Assembly (NCBI GenBank): GCA_900155495.1
Contig: FTLJ01000603.1
Coordinates: 1 to 64,000 of the forward strand
Reading direction: 5' to 3'
DNA: 64,000 nucleotides
From: Porogramme epimiltina
Lineage: Eukaryota > Basidiomycota > Agaricomycetes > Polyporales > Polyporaceae
Positions 22,845 to 33,201 of the stretch are shown piece by piece (within the stretch, counting starts at the first letter, position 1; each line of letters begins with the position of its first letter). The notes under the pieces were generated by a model. That model did not search any database. It was not told the DNA's origin and saw only the letters and a list, made by a program, of their open reading frames with translations. The position numbers and the translations under genes were made by a program.

Positions 22845-24348
22845 ATGGACACTTTGGGTGCGCACAATCATCACTTCTCACAGTCACGGTGTTCTAACCA
22901 GCCAAACACAATTAAGACTTCACTACTCCTTCCCTCTTCGATGTCAAGGGCAAAGTTGGTATGTCCAATCTCACTCATTTGAGCGCATGAGGCGTGACGC
23001 TGCACACAGCTGTCATTACTGGTGGGGGCTCTGGAATCGGGAGCATGATTGCTGCCGCGTACGTTCAGAACGGCGCGAAGGTCTACATTGCGTCGCGCAA
23101 GGAGAAGCAGCTCAAGGAGGTAAGCCGCAACGTTCTTTTTTTCTCGGGAGACATTGCTGAGGTTGGCCACGACTGTCAGATGTGTGACCTTCTCAACAAG
23201 AAGGGCCCGGGGAGCTGCCACTACTTCGTCGCGGACATTACTGTGCGTGTCTCATTGAGCTCGCGTGCTCCCCCGCATGCTTCTCATGTGCACAACGTAG
23301 ACGAAAGCGGGGTGTGACGCGCTGGCAGCCTCCATTAAGGAACGCGAGTCCAAAGTCCACATCCTCGTGAACAACTCTGGCGCGTCATGGGGTGCGCCGT
23401 TCAACAAGTGAGTCTCACCTCATGAGACGCGTCCTATACCGAACATTTCGTCATTCCAGTGTGCCTGAGAAAGAAGGATGGGACAAGATCCTCGCGCTCA
23501 ATGTCAAGAGTATCTTCTACAGTATGTCGAGCTACTTGGTTTGTCTCGTGTGCACCACTAATCTAGCTCCCCTAGTGACGGCCGCGTGAGTGCCATCGAA
23601 GGCCTTTGCATTCCCCACCTACGTCTGACTGACACGTGATGGCACGCAGCCTGACGGAGCTGCTCGCGAAGGACGCGACGTCCTTCGAGCCCGGCCGCGT
23701 CATCAACATCTCCTCCGTCGCCGGTTTCCTCTCTACCGCGACGGGCTCTAAGCTCGCTGGCGACCACAACGGCCTCTGGAGTTGTACGTATTCTTCTTGC
23801 CAGCCTCTTCGTGTAGCCGCTCACGTGGGACTCGTGCGCACAGACGGCACGAGCAAGGCCGCGGCGAACCATCTCACCATCCTCCTCGCGACGACGCTCG
23901 CGCCGCGGTTCATCACCGTCAACGCGATCTGCCCTGGGTACGTTCTCCGCCCCTCCCTACTGCTTCCGCATGCGCTATGAATCCTGACTACCGTATGTTC
24001 TACAAGCGTCTTCCCGTCCAAAATGACCGCGTTTGGCATCAAACAGCACGGAGAGCAAGGTCTCGCGGGTGGAAACCCCTTCGGTACGTACTTTTGTCGC
24101 CATCTCGGGCATTCAGCACCTCACAGTCCCTCATTGCTTTTAGGGCGCATTGGCCACCCGAGAGACATGGCTGGCGTCGGTACGTCTCACCCCTCGCGTT
24201 TCGCCCGATGAGTATCGCTGACGTGCCCGTTTGCATCTCTCTCTTCATAGCGCTGTTCCTGGCTAGCCCCGCTGCGGCGTTCGTCTCGGGGACTCACATC
24301 CTCTTGGACGGGTCGGACATGCACTCGCGCGTCAAGCCTTCTTTGTGA
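22845..24348 (+). CDS. Short-chain dehydrogenase/reductase (SDR)
   Basis: A 13-nt first coding exon (MDTL + G, 22845-22857) joins over a 60-nt intron to DFTTPSLFDVKGKV. The classical SDR motifs follow in order: the cofactor loop AVITGGGSGIG, the NNSG motif in VHILVNNSGASWG, the helix segment DKILALNVKSIFY, INISSVAGFLS with the catalytic Ser, and the YxxxK active site as YGTSK, whose Tyr codon is split by an intron. Then come LAPRFITVNAICPG, PSKMT, NPFGRIGHPRDMAG, LFLASPAAAFVSGTHI and LLDGSDMHSRVKPSL. About 310 residues, the usual length. The enzyme should be a soluble NAD(P)-dependent oxidoreductase; its substrate cannot be read from the sequence. Nine or so short introns. The start was chosen because only this upstream exon gives an in-frame ATG for the FDVKGKV segment. 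Confidence 0.88.
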
Positions 24349-24647
24349 TGACTGCTCCGCATATATGTAGCGATTTGAGCGTTGTTATAGGGCGACTGGC
24401 TTTATGGGCGGATTGAGGATTACCCTACCCCAGAGCAATGTACGATTTCTTGGTTTTTTCCTTGATCGGAATCGGCTAGGCGAACTGTTGGGAACATGAG
24501 GGTTCCTTTGTAAATGACAGCCCGTTGGGTGATGTTGCTTGCAAGCACAGAACCAGGCCAAGCAGGAAGCATGAGCCAGCAGTAAATCCATCCACATGAT
24601 AATCCAGAATCCTCCAAAATGGTTCTTCTGAGCAACCTCACAGTCTC
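24349..24647. other. Convergent 3' spacer, part of the duplicated TAP-like unit
   Basis: The segment from about 24480 (GGGTTCCTTTG, GCAGTAAATCCATCC) recurs near 27690-27840 behind the second TAP-like gene. No gene present. Confidence 0.6.
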
Positions 24648-27019
24648 TCATACGCGCGTGCGCTTGCGCGCAAGAAGCTCAGCCACCGCCCGCACGCTCT
24701 CCTGCACCTCCAGGGCCTCCGCGTCCAGGGCTGCCATCTTCGCGGCGTCGGGGAAGGACGACGAGTCGACGCCACACACGGTCCCTTCGGGCGGGAGCGT
24801 GCCGTCCGCGAAGAACGCGCGCCGGTACTGCGTCGTGCACGTCGAGGACATCGCCGTAGAGCAGTGCTGCGGCGATGCGGCAAGCGAGTGAGCATCGGCG
24901 GAAGGGGCGTAGCAGGAGGGAGACCTACCCCAGGCCCGTCCTGGACGAGCAGACCGGCGTTCTTGCCCATCCTGCTATGCACGCTCTTCCCGTTTGCGAG
25001 CGACGTCACAGGGTCGAGCTGCAGCACCGCGCCGAATCAGCACCCTCGTTAGTACAAACACATCGGACGGAAACCGCGCGGGGGGGGGGGGGGGGGCGAC
25101 GACANNNNNNNNNNNNNNNNNNNNNNNNNNNNNNNNNNNNNNNNNNNNNNNNNNNCGTCGTTGCACGTCACGGCGGAGCGCTCGAGGTCGACGAGCTCCT
25201 TGGCGTTGACGGCGTCGAGGATCGCGGAGCCGTCGCCGGCCATGGCGGCTGCGAGGGCGCTTGCGACGTCGGGCCAGGCACTGGGGCTTGTGAGCGTGTC
25301 GAGCTGGTAGTCTGGTGGGGGAGGGGCGTTAGAGAGCGAGAAGAGGTGGGCTGGAGGATGTACAGCGCGCCCGGGCGATGGTGAGGATGCCGGGAGCGGT
25401 CGCATTCGGGACAGGCAGCGGCGAGGTGAAGATGTCTTGCATGAAGGCCTCCACGCGGGCCTTGATATCGGAGGGGTCATCGTTGTCTGTCTTGGCTAGA
25501 GCGCACCCCGACGTGCCTGCCTGTGATCAACCACAGTTACATGGGAGAACGGACACTAGACACAAGCAGCACGGCAAACCTGCGCGCAGTCCTGGAAGAA
25601 CTTGTCGTACACTCCCTCGGTGGAGCTCAGCCAGTCGTTGACGAACCACTGGTATGGGGGTGTGTCTAATCTACGAGGTGAGTTCAAATCCCATTCATAG
25701 TGAGTCTGCTTACTAGACCACACACTGGCGTCCACCATTCCGTCAATAGCGACGCGGCCGACGCGATTGGGGAACCTAAGAAGGGGTGAGATACGAAATC
25801 GCATATATAGCACATCAATGCGCACATGTTGACCAAGTATTGTCCCATCACAGTACCATACGACAATCCGTAGAAGTTGCTGAAGGGAAGAAGAGAATGG
25901 TCAGCTAAACGTCGTGAGACGCTTACGAGTGTGCCCACATACATCAACGCATCCTCTCCGTCGAGTAGTGTCGTCAGGTAGTCAATGTCGCGCGCCACAG
26001 TGCTCGTGCCCATGTACTTGATCGCGTCGCCCATGGTCTGCGAGCAGATTGCAAACTGCGTCTTGTACAGTGCGTTCGCATCCCGCTGGGTCTCAACAAG
26101 GTGGTACCTGTTGTTCGCGTCACTCAAATTCGCGCTGGAGTCGTAGCCGCGGTCGAGCACAGTGTTCGCGATGAACGCTGTACGCGAGCCGGGTGCCTGG
26201 AAGCACAAAGTTTGAGGCCTAGGAGGAGCTAAGCGTGAGTGAAAGCTCAAAATGGGACTAGTGAAGTGAAGTGCCCACTCGGTCTTCCCAATGCCCCTTG
26301 GGTCGAACCCGACGATATCGTAGTCCTCTCCGATCTGGAACGTCATAAGTATGGCGCGCATCACCGTATAACACGCTTGAAGCGTACCAGGCGTTGGAAG
26401 CGCGGCCCGACATACGTCGCTAGGTCGACACCAGGTCCTCCAGGCCCACCCGGGTTGAGGAAGACGCTTCCTTTGCGTGTCCCGCTCGTCGCATTGTATC
26501 GACCCAGCGAGATCTTCGCCTTCCCCGCGGTCGGGTCCAAGTAGTCCAGTGGCACGCTGCAGAACGGGCATCAGGACGGACACCGCAGGGCGGACTCGGG
26601 CTCGGGCGCGGGACGCACATCGCATATCCGCACTCCGCCCCGGGGACAGTGTTAGGGTCGTCGCACGGGCCCCACACGACGTCGCCGACCTCCGCGTGGG
26701 CCAGCACACTGCCCCGCAGCGCACTAGTGGCAGGCGCAGGGGAAGCGTGGTCGAAGACCCTCTCGCTGAACGCGCGCAGGCCCTCTACTGAGAGTTCGCC
26801 GGCCTCGAACGCGGCCCAGATGACCAGGGGGACCGTGGCGAGCAGGCACAGCAGGCGAGCAAGCTCTATGAACCTCCGGCGCGGAGTGCGGCCCGCCCGA
26901 CGAGAGTGAAGGTGCCCCGTTTCGGCTGGATGCGTCGCTAGGCTTGACTCCGCGTCGCCGTCAGCTTTCAGTGGGGCAAGGGGAGCGTAGACCGCCGTCG
27001 ATACTTTGGCGGCTGGCAT
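24648..27019 (-). CDS. Membrane-anchored TAP-like alpha/beta-hydrolase peptidase (S33), copy 1; contains an assembly gap
   Basis: Member of the tripeptidyl-aminopeptidase-like S33 family (alpha/beta-hydrolase core plus TAP-like C-terminal domain). A basic 50-residue N terminus precedes one membrane segment (LLCLLATVPLVIWAAF), with no signal-peptidase-like site, so it is predicted as a type II surface or vacuolar membrane enzyme. Then: VPGAECGYAM, VPLDY, ATSGTRKGSVFLNPGGPGG (oxyanion region), DYDIVGFDPRGIG, QRDANALYKTQFAICSQT, the nucleophile elbow NFYGLSYGT, VGRVAIDGMVDA, PYQWFVNDWL, the catalytic Asp region LDPVTSLANG, and catalytic His in GPG-HCS after an intron. The N gap (25105-25155) removes about 65 residues between TCND and the DPVT segment, judging by copy 2. 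At least nine introns. Start at ATG 27019. Confidence 0.85.
25105..25155. other. Assembly gap (51 N) next to a 17-G run
   Basis: Fifty-one undetermined bases follow a run of seventeen G at 25080-25096. Aligning with copy 2 (28297-28500), about 200 bases of exon and the exon-intron junction belong here, so the N run does not represent the true distance. Confidence 0.95.
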
Positions 27020-27846
27020 CTGTGTACTAGGAGTGAGCCTCTGTAGATGGTGCACTAAAGAATCAAGGAGTACTTCTGTGGTGGCAAACCAGCTCGCGCC
27101 GCTGTTCACCGTGACGATCACGTTACTTGGCTGTGTATGTTTCAGTGCGTTGCGTGGATTTCTGTATGACGCGTTGGGGCGCGCTGAGGGGACAAAGCAC
27201 GAGCAGGGCTGGTGGTGGTCGATGAGGGACAGTCGCAAGGCGTGGCGGGGGCCTCTTTAAGCACGTCGCCTGAGGCAGCTTCCTAACTTGACGTGTCTGC
27301 CAACTGTGCAAGCTTCCATTCCCGGGCCACGTTCGAATATAGACGCTGACACTATTTTTGGCTGCACTATGCACGCACGACTACAACTCCAAGGGAAAGA
27401 ATTCCGCGACCAACGCTGGTCTGTATCATTCTTTATAAGAAAGCATCTAGAGTACATTGTACAACGTTCTAAAAGCACGACAACAAAATCAACTTCCATT
27501 CGCAAGTTGAATACCACACTGGATCACCCATGCAAGGTGCTGATCATATGTCCCCATTTCTACACGGCGGAAATTCCCCCGGCCAGGTAGACCAGGTATT
27601 GCCAAATGAGCATTACCTAGACCTCACCATCAGGTGGACATTTTGCTGATGAAATGTTGCGGAACGGCAGTGGCCCGCACGGGCAACACAAGGGTTCCTT
27701 TGGAAACGACAACCCGCCGGAAGATATCGCTCGCGAGCACAGATCTAAAGCAAGGAGACTTGAGGCAGCAGTAAATCCATCCATATAGCAATCCAAACTC
27801 CTCCAAACTCCTCCACAATGGTTCTTCTGAGCAACCCCCCAGTCTC
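27020..27846. other. Spacer between the two TAP-like genes
   Basis: Contains the upstream region of copy 1 (to about 27560) and the 3' flank of copy 2 (from about 27690). No separate gene. An open frame extends upstream of the copy-1 ATG but without an ATG in good context. Confidence 0.55.
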
Positions 27847-30700
27847 TCATGCGCGGGTCCGCTTCCGCGCAAGAAGCTCGGCCACCGCCCGCACGCTCTC
27901 CTGCACCTTCAGGGCTTCCGCATCCATGGCCGCCACCTTCGCGGCATCGGGGAAAGACGACGAATCGATAGCGCACACGGTCCCTTCGGGTGGGAGCGTG
28001 CCGTCCGCAAAGAACGCTCGCCGGTGCTGTGTCGTGCACGTCGAAGACATCGCCGTGGAACAGTGCTGCAGCGACGCGGCGGGTGAGCGAGTGTTAGCCG
28101 GAGGAGGGACGAGAACGAGAGGACATGGGACGTACCCCAGGCCCGTCCTGGATGAGCAGTCCGGCGTTCTTGCCCATCCTGCTGAGCACGTTCTTTCCGT
28201 TCGCGAGCGACGTTAACGGGTCGAGCTGTGGATGGGTGGCGATCAGTATCCCCACACAGCACGGGCGGAATTCAAAGCCGCGCCAGGAGACGCACCGTAT
28301 TGCTTATGATGAGGATCGGGTTGCTCAGCGTCGCGTTCCACGGGCCGAGGAAGCGCTCCGGGGGCGTGACGGGCCAGAACTCGCACCCGCTGTCGGGCTC
28401 ATGCGTGATGACGGCGAGCGCGAAGCGGGTGATGGCCATGGCGGCGAGCTGCGCGTCGATGAACGTCTCGGGCGTCGGTCCTGAGAACGGGCGCGCGTCG
28501 TTGCACGTCACGGCAGAGAGCTCGAGGTCGACGAGCCCCTTCTCGTTCACCGCGTTCAGGATGGCGGTGCCGTTGCCGGCCATAGCGGCTGCGAAGGCGC
28601 TCGCGACATCTGGCCAGTATCTGGGGCTTGTGAACGTGTCGAGCTGGTAGTCTGAATGGGACGCGGGCACACTTTAGAGAGTAGTAGGGGAAGATCGTGG
28701 CGGACGTACAGCGCGCACGGCCGATAGTGAGGATGCCAGGGGCCGTCGCGTTCGGAACGGGCAGCGGTGAGTTGAAGATGTCTTCAATGAAGGACTCCAC
28801 GCGAGCCTTGATGTCGGAGGGGTCCTCGTTCTCTGCCTTGGCTAGGGCGCACCCCGAAGGACCGGCCTGTGATCAATCACGGTTACATGGGAAGACGGGA
28901 TTAAGACGCAAATAGCACAGCACACCTGCGCGCAATCCTTGAAGAACCTGTCGTACACGCCCTCGGTAGAGCTTAGCCAATCGTCGACGAACCATTGGTA
29001 TGGAGGTGTGTCTAGCCCATAGTGTTAGTTCGGATTCTATTTGATACGTAAACACTACTTACTACTCCACACGTCGGCGTCCACCATTCCGTCAATTGCG
29101 ACGCGGCCAACGCGATCCGGGAACCTAAGAAGGGCTAAAATGCAAATTCACATGTGTAGCCCGACAACGCGCACATGTTAAGAAAATATTGCCCCATTGC
29201 AGAGCCGTAGGAGAAGCCGTAGAAGTTGCTGAAAGGTACGAGAGAATGGTTAGCGAAACGTCGCAAGTGGCTAGTAGGCTAGGCCGCATACATCAAAGCG
29301 TCCTCTCCGTCTAGGAGCGTCGTCAAGTAGTCAATGTCACGCGCCACAGTGCTCGTGCCCATGTACTTGATTGTCTCGCCCATGGTCTGTGAGCAGATTG
29401 CGAACTGCGTCTTGTACAGAGCGTTTGCATCCCGTTGGGTCTCGACAAGGTGGTACCTATTGTTCGCATCACTTATGTTCGCGCTGGAGTCGTAGCCGCG
29501 GTCGATCACTGTGTTCGCTATGAACGCCGTGCGCGAGCCCGGTTCCGGGAAGCACAAAGTCGCTGGCCTAGGAGAAGGTAAGCGTTAGCGATAGCTTGGA
29601 ATTATGTTGAGTAAACAGAAATGCTCACTCAGTCTTTCCAATACCCCTTGGGTCGAACCCGACGATATCATAGTCCTCTCCAATCTGGTACTTTATGAGT
29701 ATAACCGGCTCCACTGCATATCATGGTTGAAACTTGCCAGGCTTTGGAAGTTTGGCCCACCGGACGTCGCCAAGTCCACGCCACTTCCTCCGGGGCCACC
29801 CGGGTTGAGGAAGATGCTTCCTTTGCGCGTCCCGCTCGTCGCATTGTACCTGCCTAGTGCGATCTTCGCCTTCCCCGCGCTCGCATCGAAGTAGTCGAGC
29901 GGCACGCTGCAGAACGGGCATCAGCACGGACACTGCTGGGCGGACTCGGGCTCGGGCGCGGGACGCACATCGCATATCCGCACTCTGCACCAGGGACGGT
30001 TTCCGGGCCGTCGCATGGACCCCATACGACATCCCCGACCTCCGCGTGGGCCAGCACACTGCCCCTCGGAGGCGCAGGAGAGGCGCGGTCGAAGAACCGC
30101 TCGCTGAGCGCGCGCATGCCGTTTACTGCAAGCCCGCCGGTCTCAAACGCAGCCCAAACAATCAGGGGACCTGTGGCGAGCAGGCACAGCACGCGAGCGA
30201 GCTCTCTGAGCCTCCGGCGAGGAACGAGGTTCGCCCGACGAGAGTGAAAGTGCCCCGTTTCGGCTGGGTGCGTCGTCAAGCCCGACTCCGTGTCGCCACC
30301 AGCTTTCGGTGAGGCGGAGGGAGTAAAGGCCACCTTAGTCTCCGACATCTGTGTGCTGAGTGAGCTCGTTTAAACGCTGCATGTAAGGATCAAACAGTAC
30401 CTCTACTTGTGGTGGCAACTAGGCAGAGATACGTCGAGGCAGCTTCCCAAGACGCGTCCGTCCACGGTGCCACCTTCCATTCCGGCCACGTTCGGACATA
30501 GACGCTAACACTATTTTTGGCCGCACAACGTATGCGCAACTACAACTTCTCCGAAGGGAAAGAATTCCATGACCAGTGTTGGTCCGCACATGATTGTTTG
30601 TAAGAAAGCATCTAGAGTACATTGTAAAACGTCCCAAAAACACGATAACGAAACCAACTTCCGCTTGGAGGTCCGCAAAGCAAGCAAGTCGAATACCACA
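27690..30700 (-). repeat. Tandem duplication unit 2 (TAP-like gene 2 with flanks)
   Basis: Partner of the unit at 24480-27560. Coding exons are closely similar and flanks clearly alignable, so the event copied a block of about 3 kb. Confidence 0.8.
27847..30348 (-). CDS. Membrane-anchored TAP-like alpha/beta-hydrolase peptidase (S33), copy 2
   Basis: Intact paralogue of copy 1. It starts MSETKVAFTPSAS, then has a basic stretch and a single membrane segment (VLCLLATGPLIVWAAF). Motifs: VPGAECGYAM, VPLDYFDASAGKAKIALG, ATSGTRKGSIFLNPGGPGG, DYDIVGFDPRGIG, CFPEPGSRTAFIANTV, YHLVETQRDANALYKTQ, nucleophile elbow NFYGFSYGS, VGRVAIDGMVDADVWSS, PYQWFVDDWL, TCNDARPFSG, HEPDSGCEFWPVTPPERF, GPWNATLSNPILIISNT, catalytic Asp in DPLTSLANGK, catalytic His in HCSTAM, then PPEGTVCAID and a charged C terminus ending ARKRTRA. 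Family enzymes remove tripeptides from peptide N termini or hydrolyse related amides. A surface-anchored enzyme is inferred from the single uncleaved membrane segment. Start at ATG 30348. Confidence 0.87.
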
Positions 30701-31037
30701 GGCGCCATCCGGGTTTACAGCGGACTAGAAATCACCCAAGTCGATCTCCACACTCTGCAAGATGCTCGCCTCGAAACTCAGGCCATCCACCTTCAATGGC
30801 GTGGCCACCATTGGGGATGCAGAGCGGGGTGTCCCATCACCGGCAGCTGGGGTGCCAGATCTGAATTGGTGGAGCATGGAAGGGAGAATCGGCGGCAAGA
30901 AAGGTGGAGGGTGGAGGTGTCATAGATGCCAAGGCGAGAAAGGAAGATGTCAGGAGGTCAAGAACGAGGCAGGTCACAGACGCGCGGTGTAGGACAAGCA
31001 GAGGTCAATAAACTTTCTTCACTCGCCACTGAGAGGG
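30349..31037. other. Promoter of TAP-like copy 2 and 3' region of RTF1
   Basis: To about 30700 this is the duplicated upstream block. A purine-rich, GGA/GAA-rich stretch runs from 30860 to 30960. No gene. Confidence 0.5.
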
Positions 31038-32959
31038 TTAGGAGAAAAACAGCACAGACCTTGAATCCTTCCCACCAAGCATCTTGGCCTTGAGCCTCCC
31101 CGCAGCATCCAATACGCTTTGCGTCGGGGTCGCCGTGCCGGCTCGCCGCTCTCGGTCGCGCCGCTTGCGCTCCAGCTCCGCCCGCTCGGCCTTGCGCACC
31201 TGCTCCATGTTCAGCCTGCGGTTCCGCTCGTTCACCCTCGCGAGCAGCTCCGACGACTCCTCCGTGCGGGATTGCGGCTTGTTCGCCTCTATCTCCGCTA
31301 TTTTCGCGTCGAGGGCGGCGACCTCGGCCTGGTCGCCCCGCCGCGACGCGAGTGTCCGTTCCTGGTGCAGCCGGGAGCGCTCCAGTGTGGAATGGGTCGA
31401 AACCTGCCGCGCCGCATCAATCGTCTGCTTGCGCGTCAGCATAGCCGAGACGTCGGCCTGCAAGGTGGACGTTTAGCACTGCGCGCGACGCGCTGGAAAG
31501 CGATGACCTCACCTCCGTCATCGGCTGCTCGGCTAGCTTCTGCAGCTGAGCAACCTTCTTCTCGAGCTGTCGCTTGGTCGGCAACTGGACCTTCTCTACC
31601 TCGCATACTTTGATGAGGCGCTCGAACTCGGTCTGCACGGGCACTTGATTTAATGGAAACGACGGTGACAGCATCACGAACGGCGCACCTGCAAGAACGG
31701 CCCGTTCGAGATCTTATCCATAGGGAAACGGCGCGTGGCCTGTCCGTGTTTCAACTCCAGTTCTTGGTTCGTAGACTGGTCGTTGACTTTGTACGGCTTG
31801 ATGGTGTTCGGAGAAACGTCTGGTTTCCAATAAGTTTTGATCCTATACTCGAGGAGTGCGTGGTATACCTATCACTTCACATATCCGGTATATACCAGGA
31901 TCTCCGGGGAGCAGATACCGTATCCAAGCACCTATACGCGCGGTCAGCATGCAAAGACAATCGTAGAAGATACAGAACATGCCTTTCACGTAGTCCTCGA
32001 ACCATGGCGCCATACAATGTTTGGCGATGAGGTCACGCGTGAGCTGACACTTGTGGAGGTCCTCTATCGTGATAGGCTTGTCCTCCTCGGGTGCAACTTT
32101 GCTGAACAGCTTGCGGTCCCGCTCCTCTTCCTCGTCGTACTTCGTGAACTGGCCATCTTCCTCCTCCTCGTCGGATGTCTCCATGTCCATTGGCGAGGAC
32201 GACCGGTCCCGCTTCGGCGAGTTTGTCCTCGTCTGGTGTGTGGTCAGCGTACAAGCTGTGCAGATGCTGCGGCGTACCCACCCTCTTCTTCTCGTCCTTC
32301 GCCTTACGCTTGGCCTTCAGCTCGTCCAACTTCTTACTCTTCTCTTTGGTGGCGCCACGAACAGCATGTTGGCCTGAAGCGACGGTCAAGATGAGAGCTG
32401 GCGTAGGATGTCATGCACGCACGCTTGGCAGCCTTGGAGACGCTTTCCTCTCCTTGCGCACGACTGTTCTGTTGCTGGAACATCTGCTCCAGCTGCCGCT
32501 TGTCCGTCAGGCGCTGCATTTCCTCCTGCCGCTGCGCCAAGATGTCTTCTCGCTCGAACTCGGGGAGCGCCATCAGCCTACACGCCACGAGGCTGTCAGT
32601 ATTGCCGGACCACAGGGCGTAATGATACCGTGCCACTCACTTTGCCCGGTCGGCCTCGTCGATGAACTTGCCTTCCAATGGGTATGGGTTAGAGGGATCC
32701 ATCTCGTCTTCTTCACTTTCGGGGTGGTCTGCGTCCGACTCGCCCTCGCCGTCATGACTTATATATGCGTAGATACGGAGAGAGTAAGCCAGTTTGTCTT
32801 GTGGAGAGACTAGGGAGAGCGCGGAGACAATAAAGCAAGGACGCACTCGGCTTTATGGCGTTTGGAGGACGTGTTTTGCTGGCTGCGCTTGCGTTTCTTT
32901 TCCGTAGCACCCGCAAGCTCAAGGAGTTCATCGTCAATGTCGCCTTCCCAGTCAGACAT
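31038..32959 (-). CDS. RTF1: Paf1-complex subunit Rtf1 (Plus3 domain)
   Basis: Starts MSDWEGDIDDELLELAG, followed by a Lys/Arg-rich nuclear-type segment (EKKRKRSQ), an acidic stretch (ESDADHPESEEDEMDPSNPYPLEG cut by an intron) and FIDEADRAKLMALPEFERE. These are typical of the Rtf1 N-terminal half. The Plus3 domain follows in the middle: ITIEDLHKCQLTRD, WFEDYVKG, WIRYLL, IYRICEV, KPYKVNDQST, LELKHGQATRRFPMDKIS. The C-terminal half is a long charged coiled coil (QVRKAERAELERKRRDRERR) that ends AKMLGGKDSRSVLFFS. Rtf1 acts in the nucleus with RNA polymerase II, binding Spt5 and promoting H2B ubiquitination. It is split from SOF1 by only 242 bp of shared upstream DNA. Confidence 0.93.
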
Positions 32960-33201
32960 TGTCGCAGACGCAGTGAAGATATAGGCTGAGGCTTGGGGAG
33001 ACAGAAAGAGACGGAAGACAAGGTGTGTCGTTGCGATCCGAGCGAGCACAACATCATCGGTGGCCCTAGAGCGCCCTCGGCTCATTCCGGATCTAACCGT
33101 TTTCGGAAATTTCCCTGGGCGCTAGCCGTTTGGCAAAGTGATGGGCGCCTCTGCATTTCTCCCTCCTCCCTCCGTGCCCTGCGTCGTCCTCGGTCTTCAC
33201 G
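32960..33201. promoter_or_regulatory. Divergent promoter region, RTF1 / SOF1
   Basis: The two start codons (32959 minus, 33202 plus) are 242 bp apart and face away from each other, so both promoters must lie here. No TATA box is evident on either strand, fitting constitutive housekeeping genes. Confidence 0.6.

Larger units (their letters stand above)
24480..27560 (-). repeat. Tandem duplication unit 1 (TAP-like gene 1 with flanks)
   Basis: The gene, about 160 bp of 3' flank and about 500 bp of upstream sequence are repeated at 27690-30700. In the upstream part the blocks GACACTATTTTTGGC and GAAAGCATCTAGAGTACATT (near 27350 and 27440) have near-identical partners near 30510 and 30605. Confidence 0.8.

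Noticed and set aside
22182..22874. A 230-codon minus-strand frame before the dehydrogenase
   Set aside because: It overlaps the first dehydrogenase exon and has neither motif nor splice partner.
25673..25710. TTCAAATCCC, resembling a tRNA T-loop
   Set aside because: No matching acceptor, D or anticodon stems around it; it lies in an intron region of the TAP-like gene.
26420..27238. Upstream extension of TAP-like copy 1 as a longer N terminus
   Set aside because: The extra 70 or so codons have no ATG in good context and no counterpart in copy 2, whose ATG aligns with 27019.
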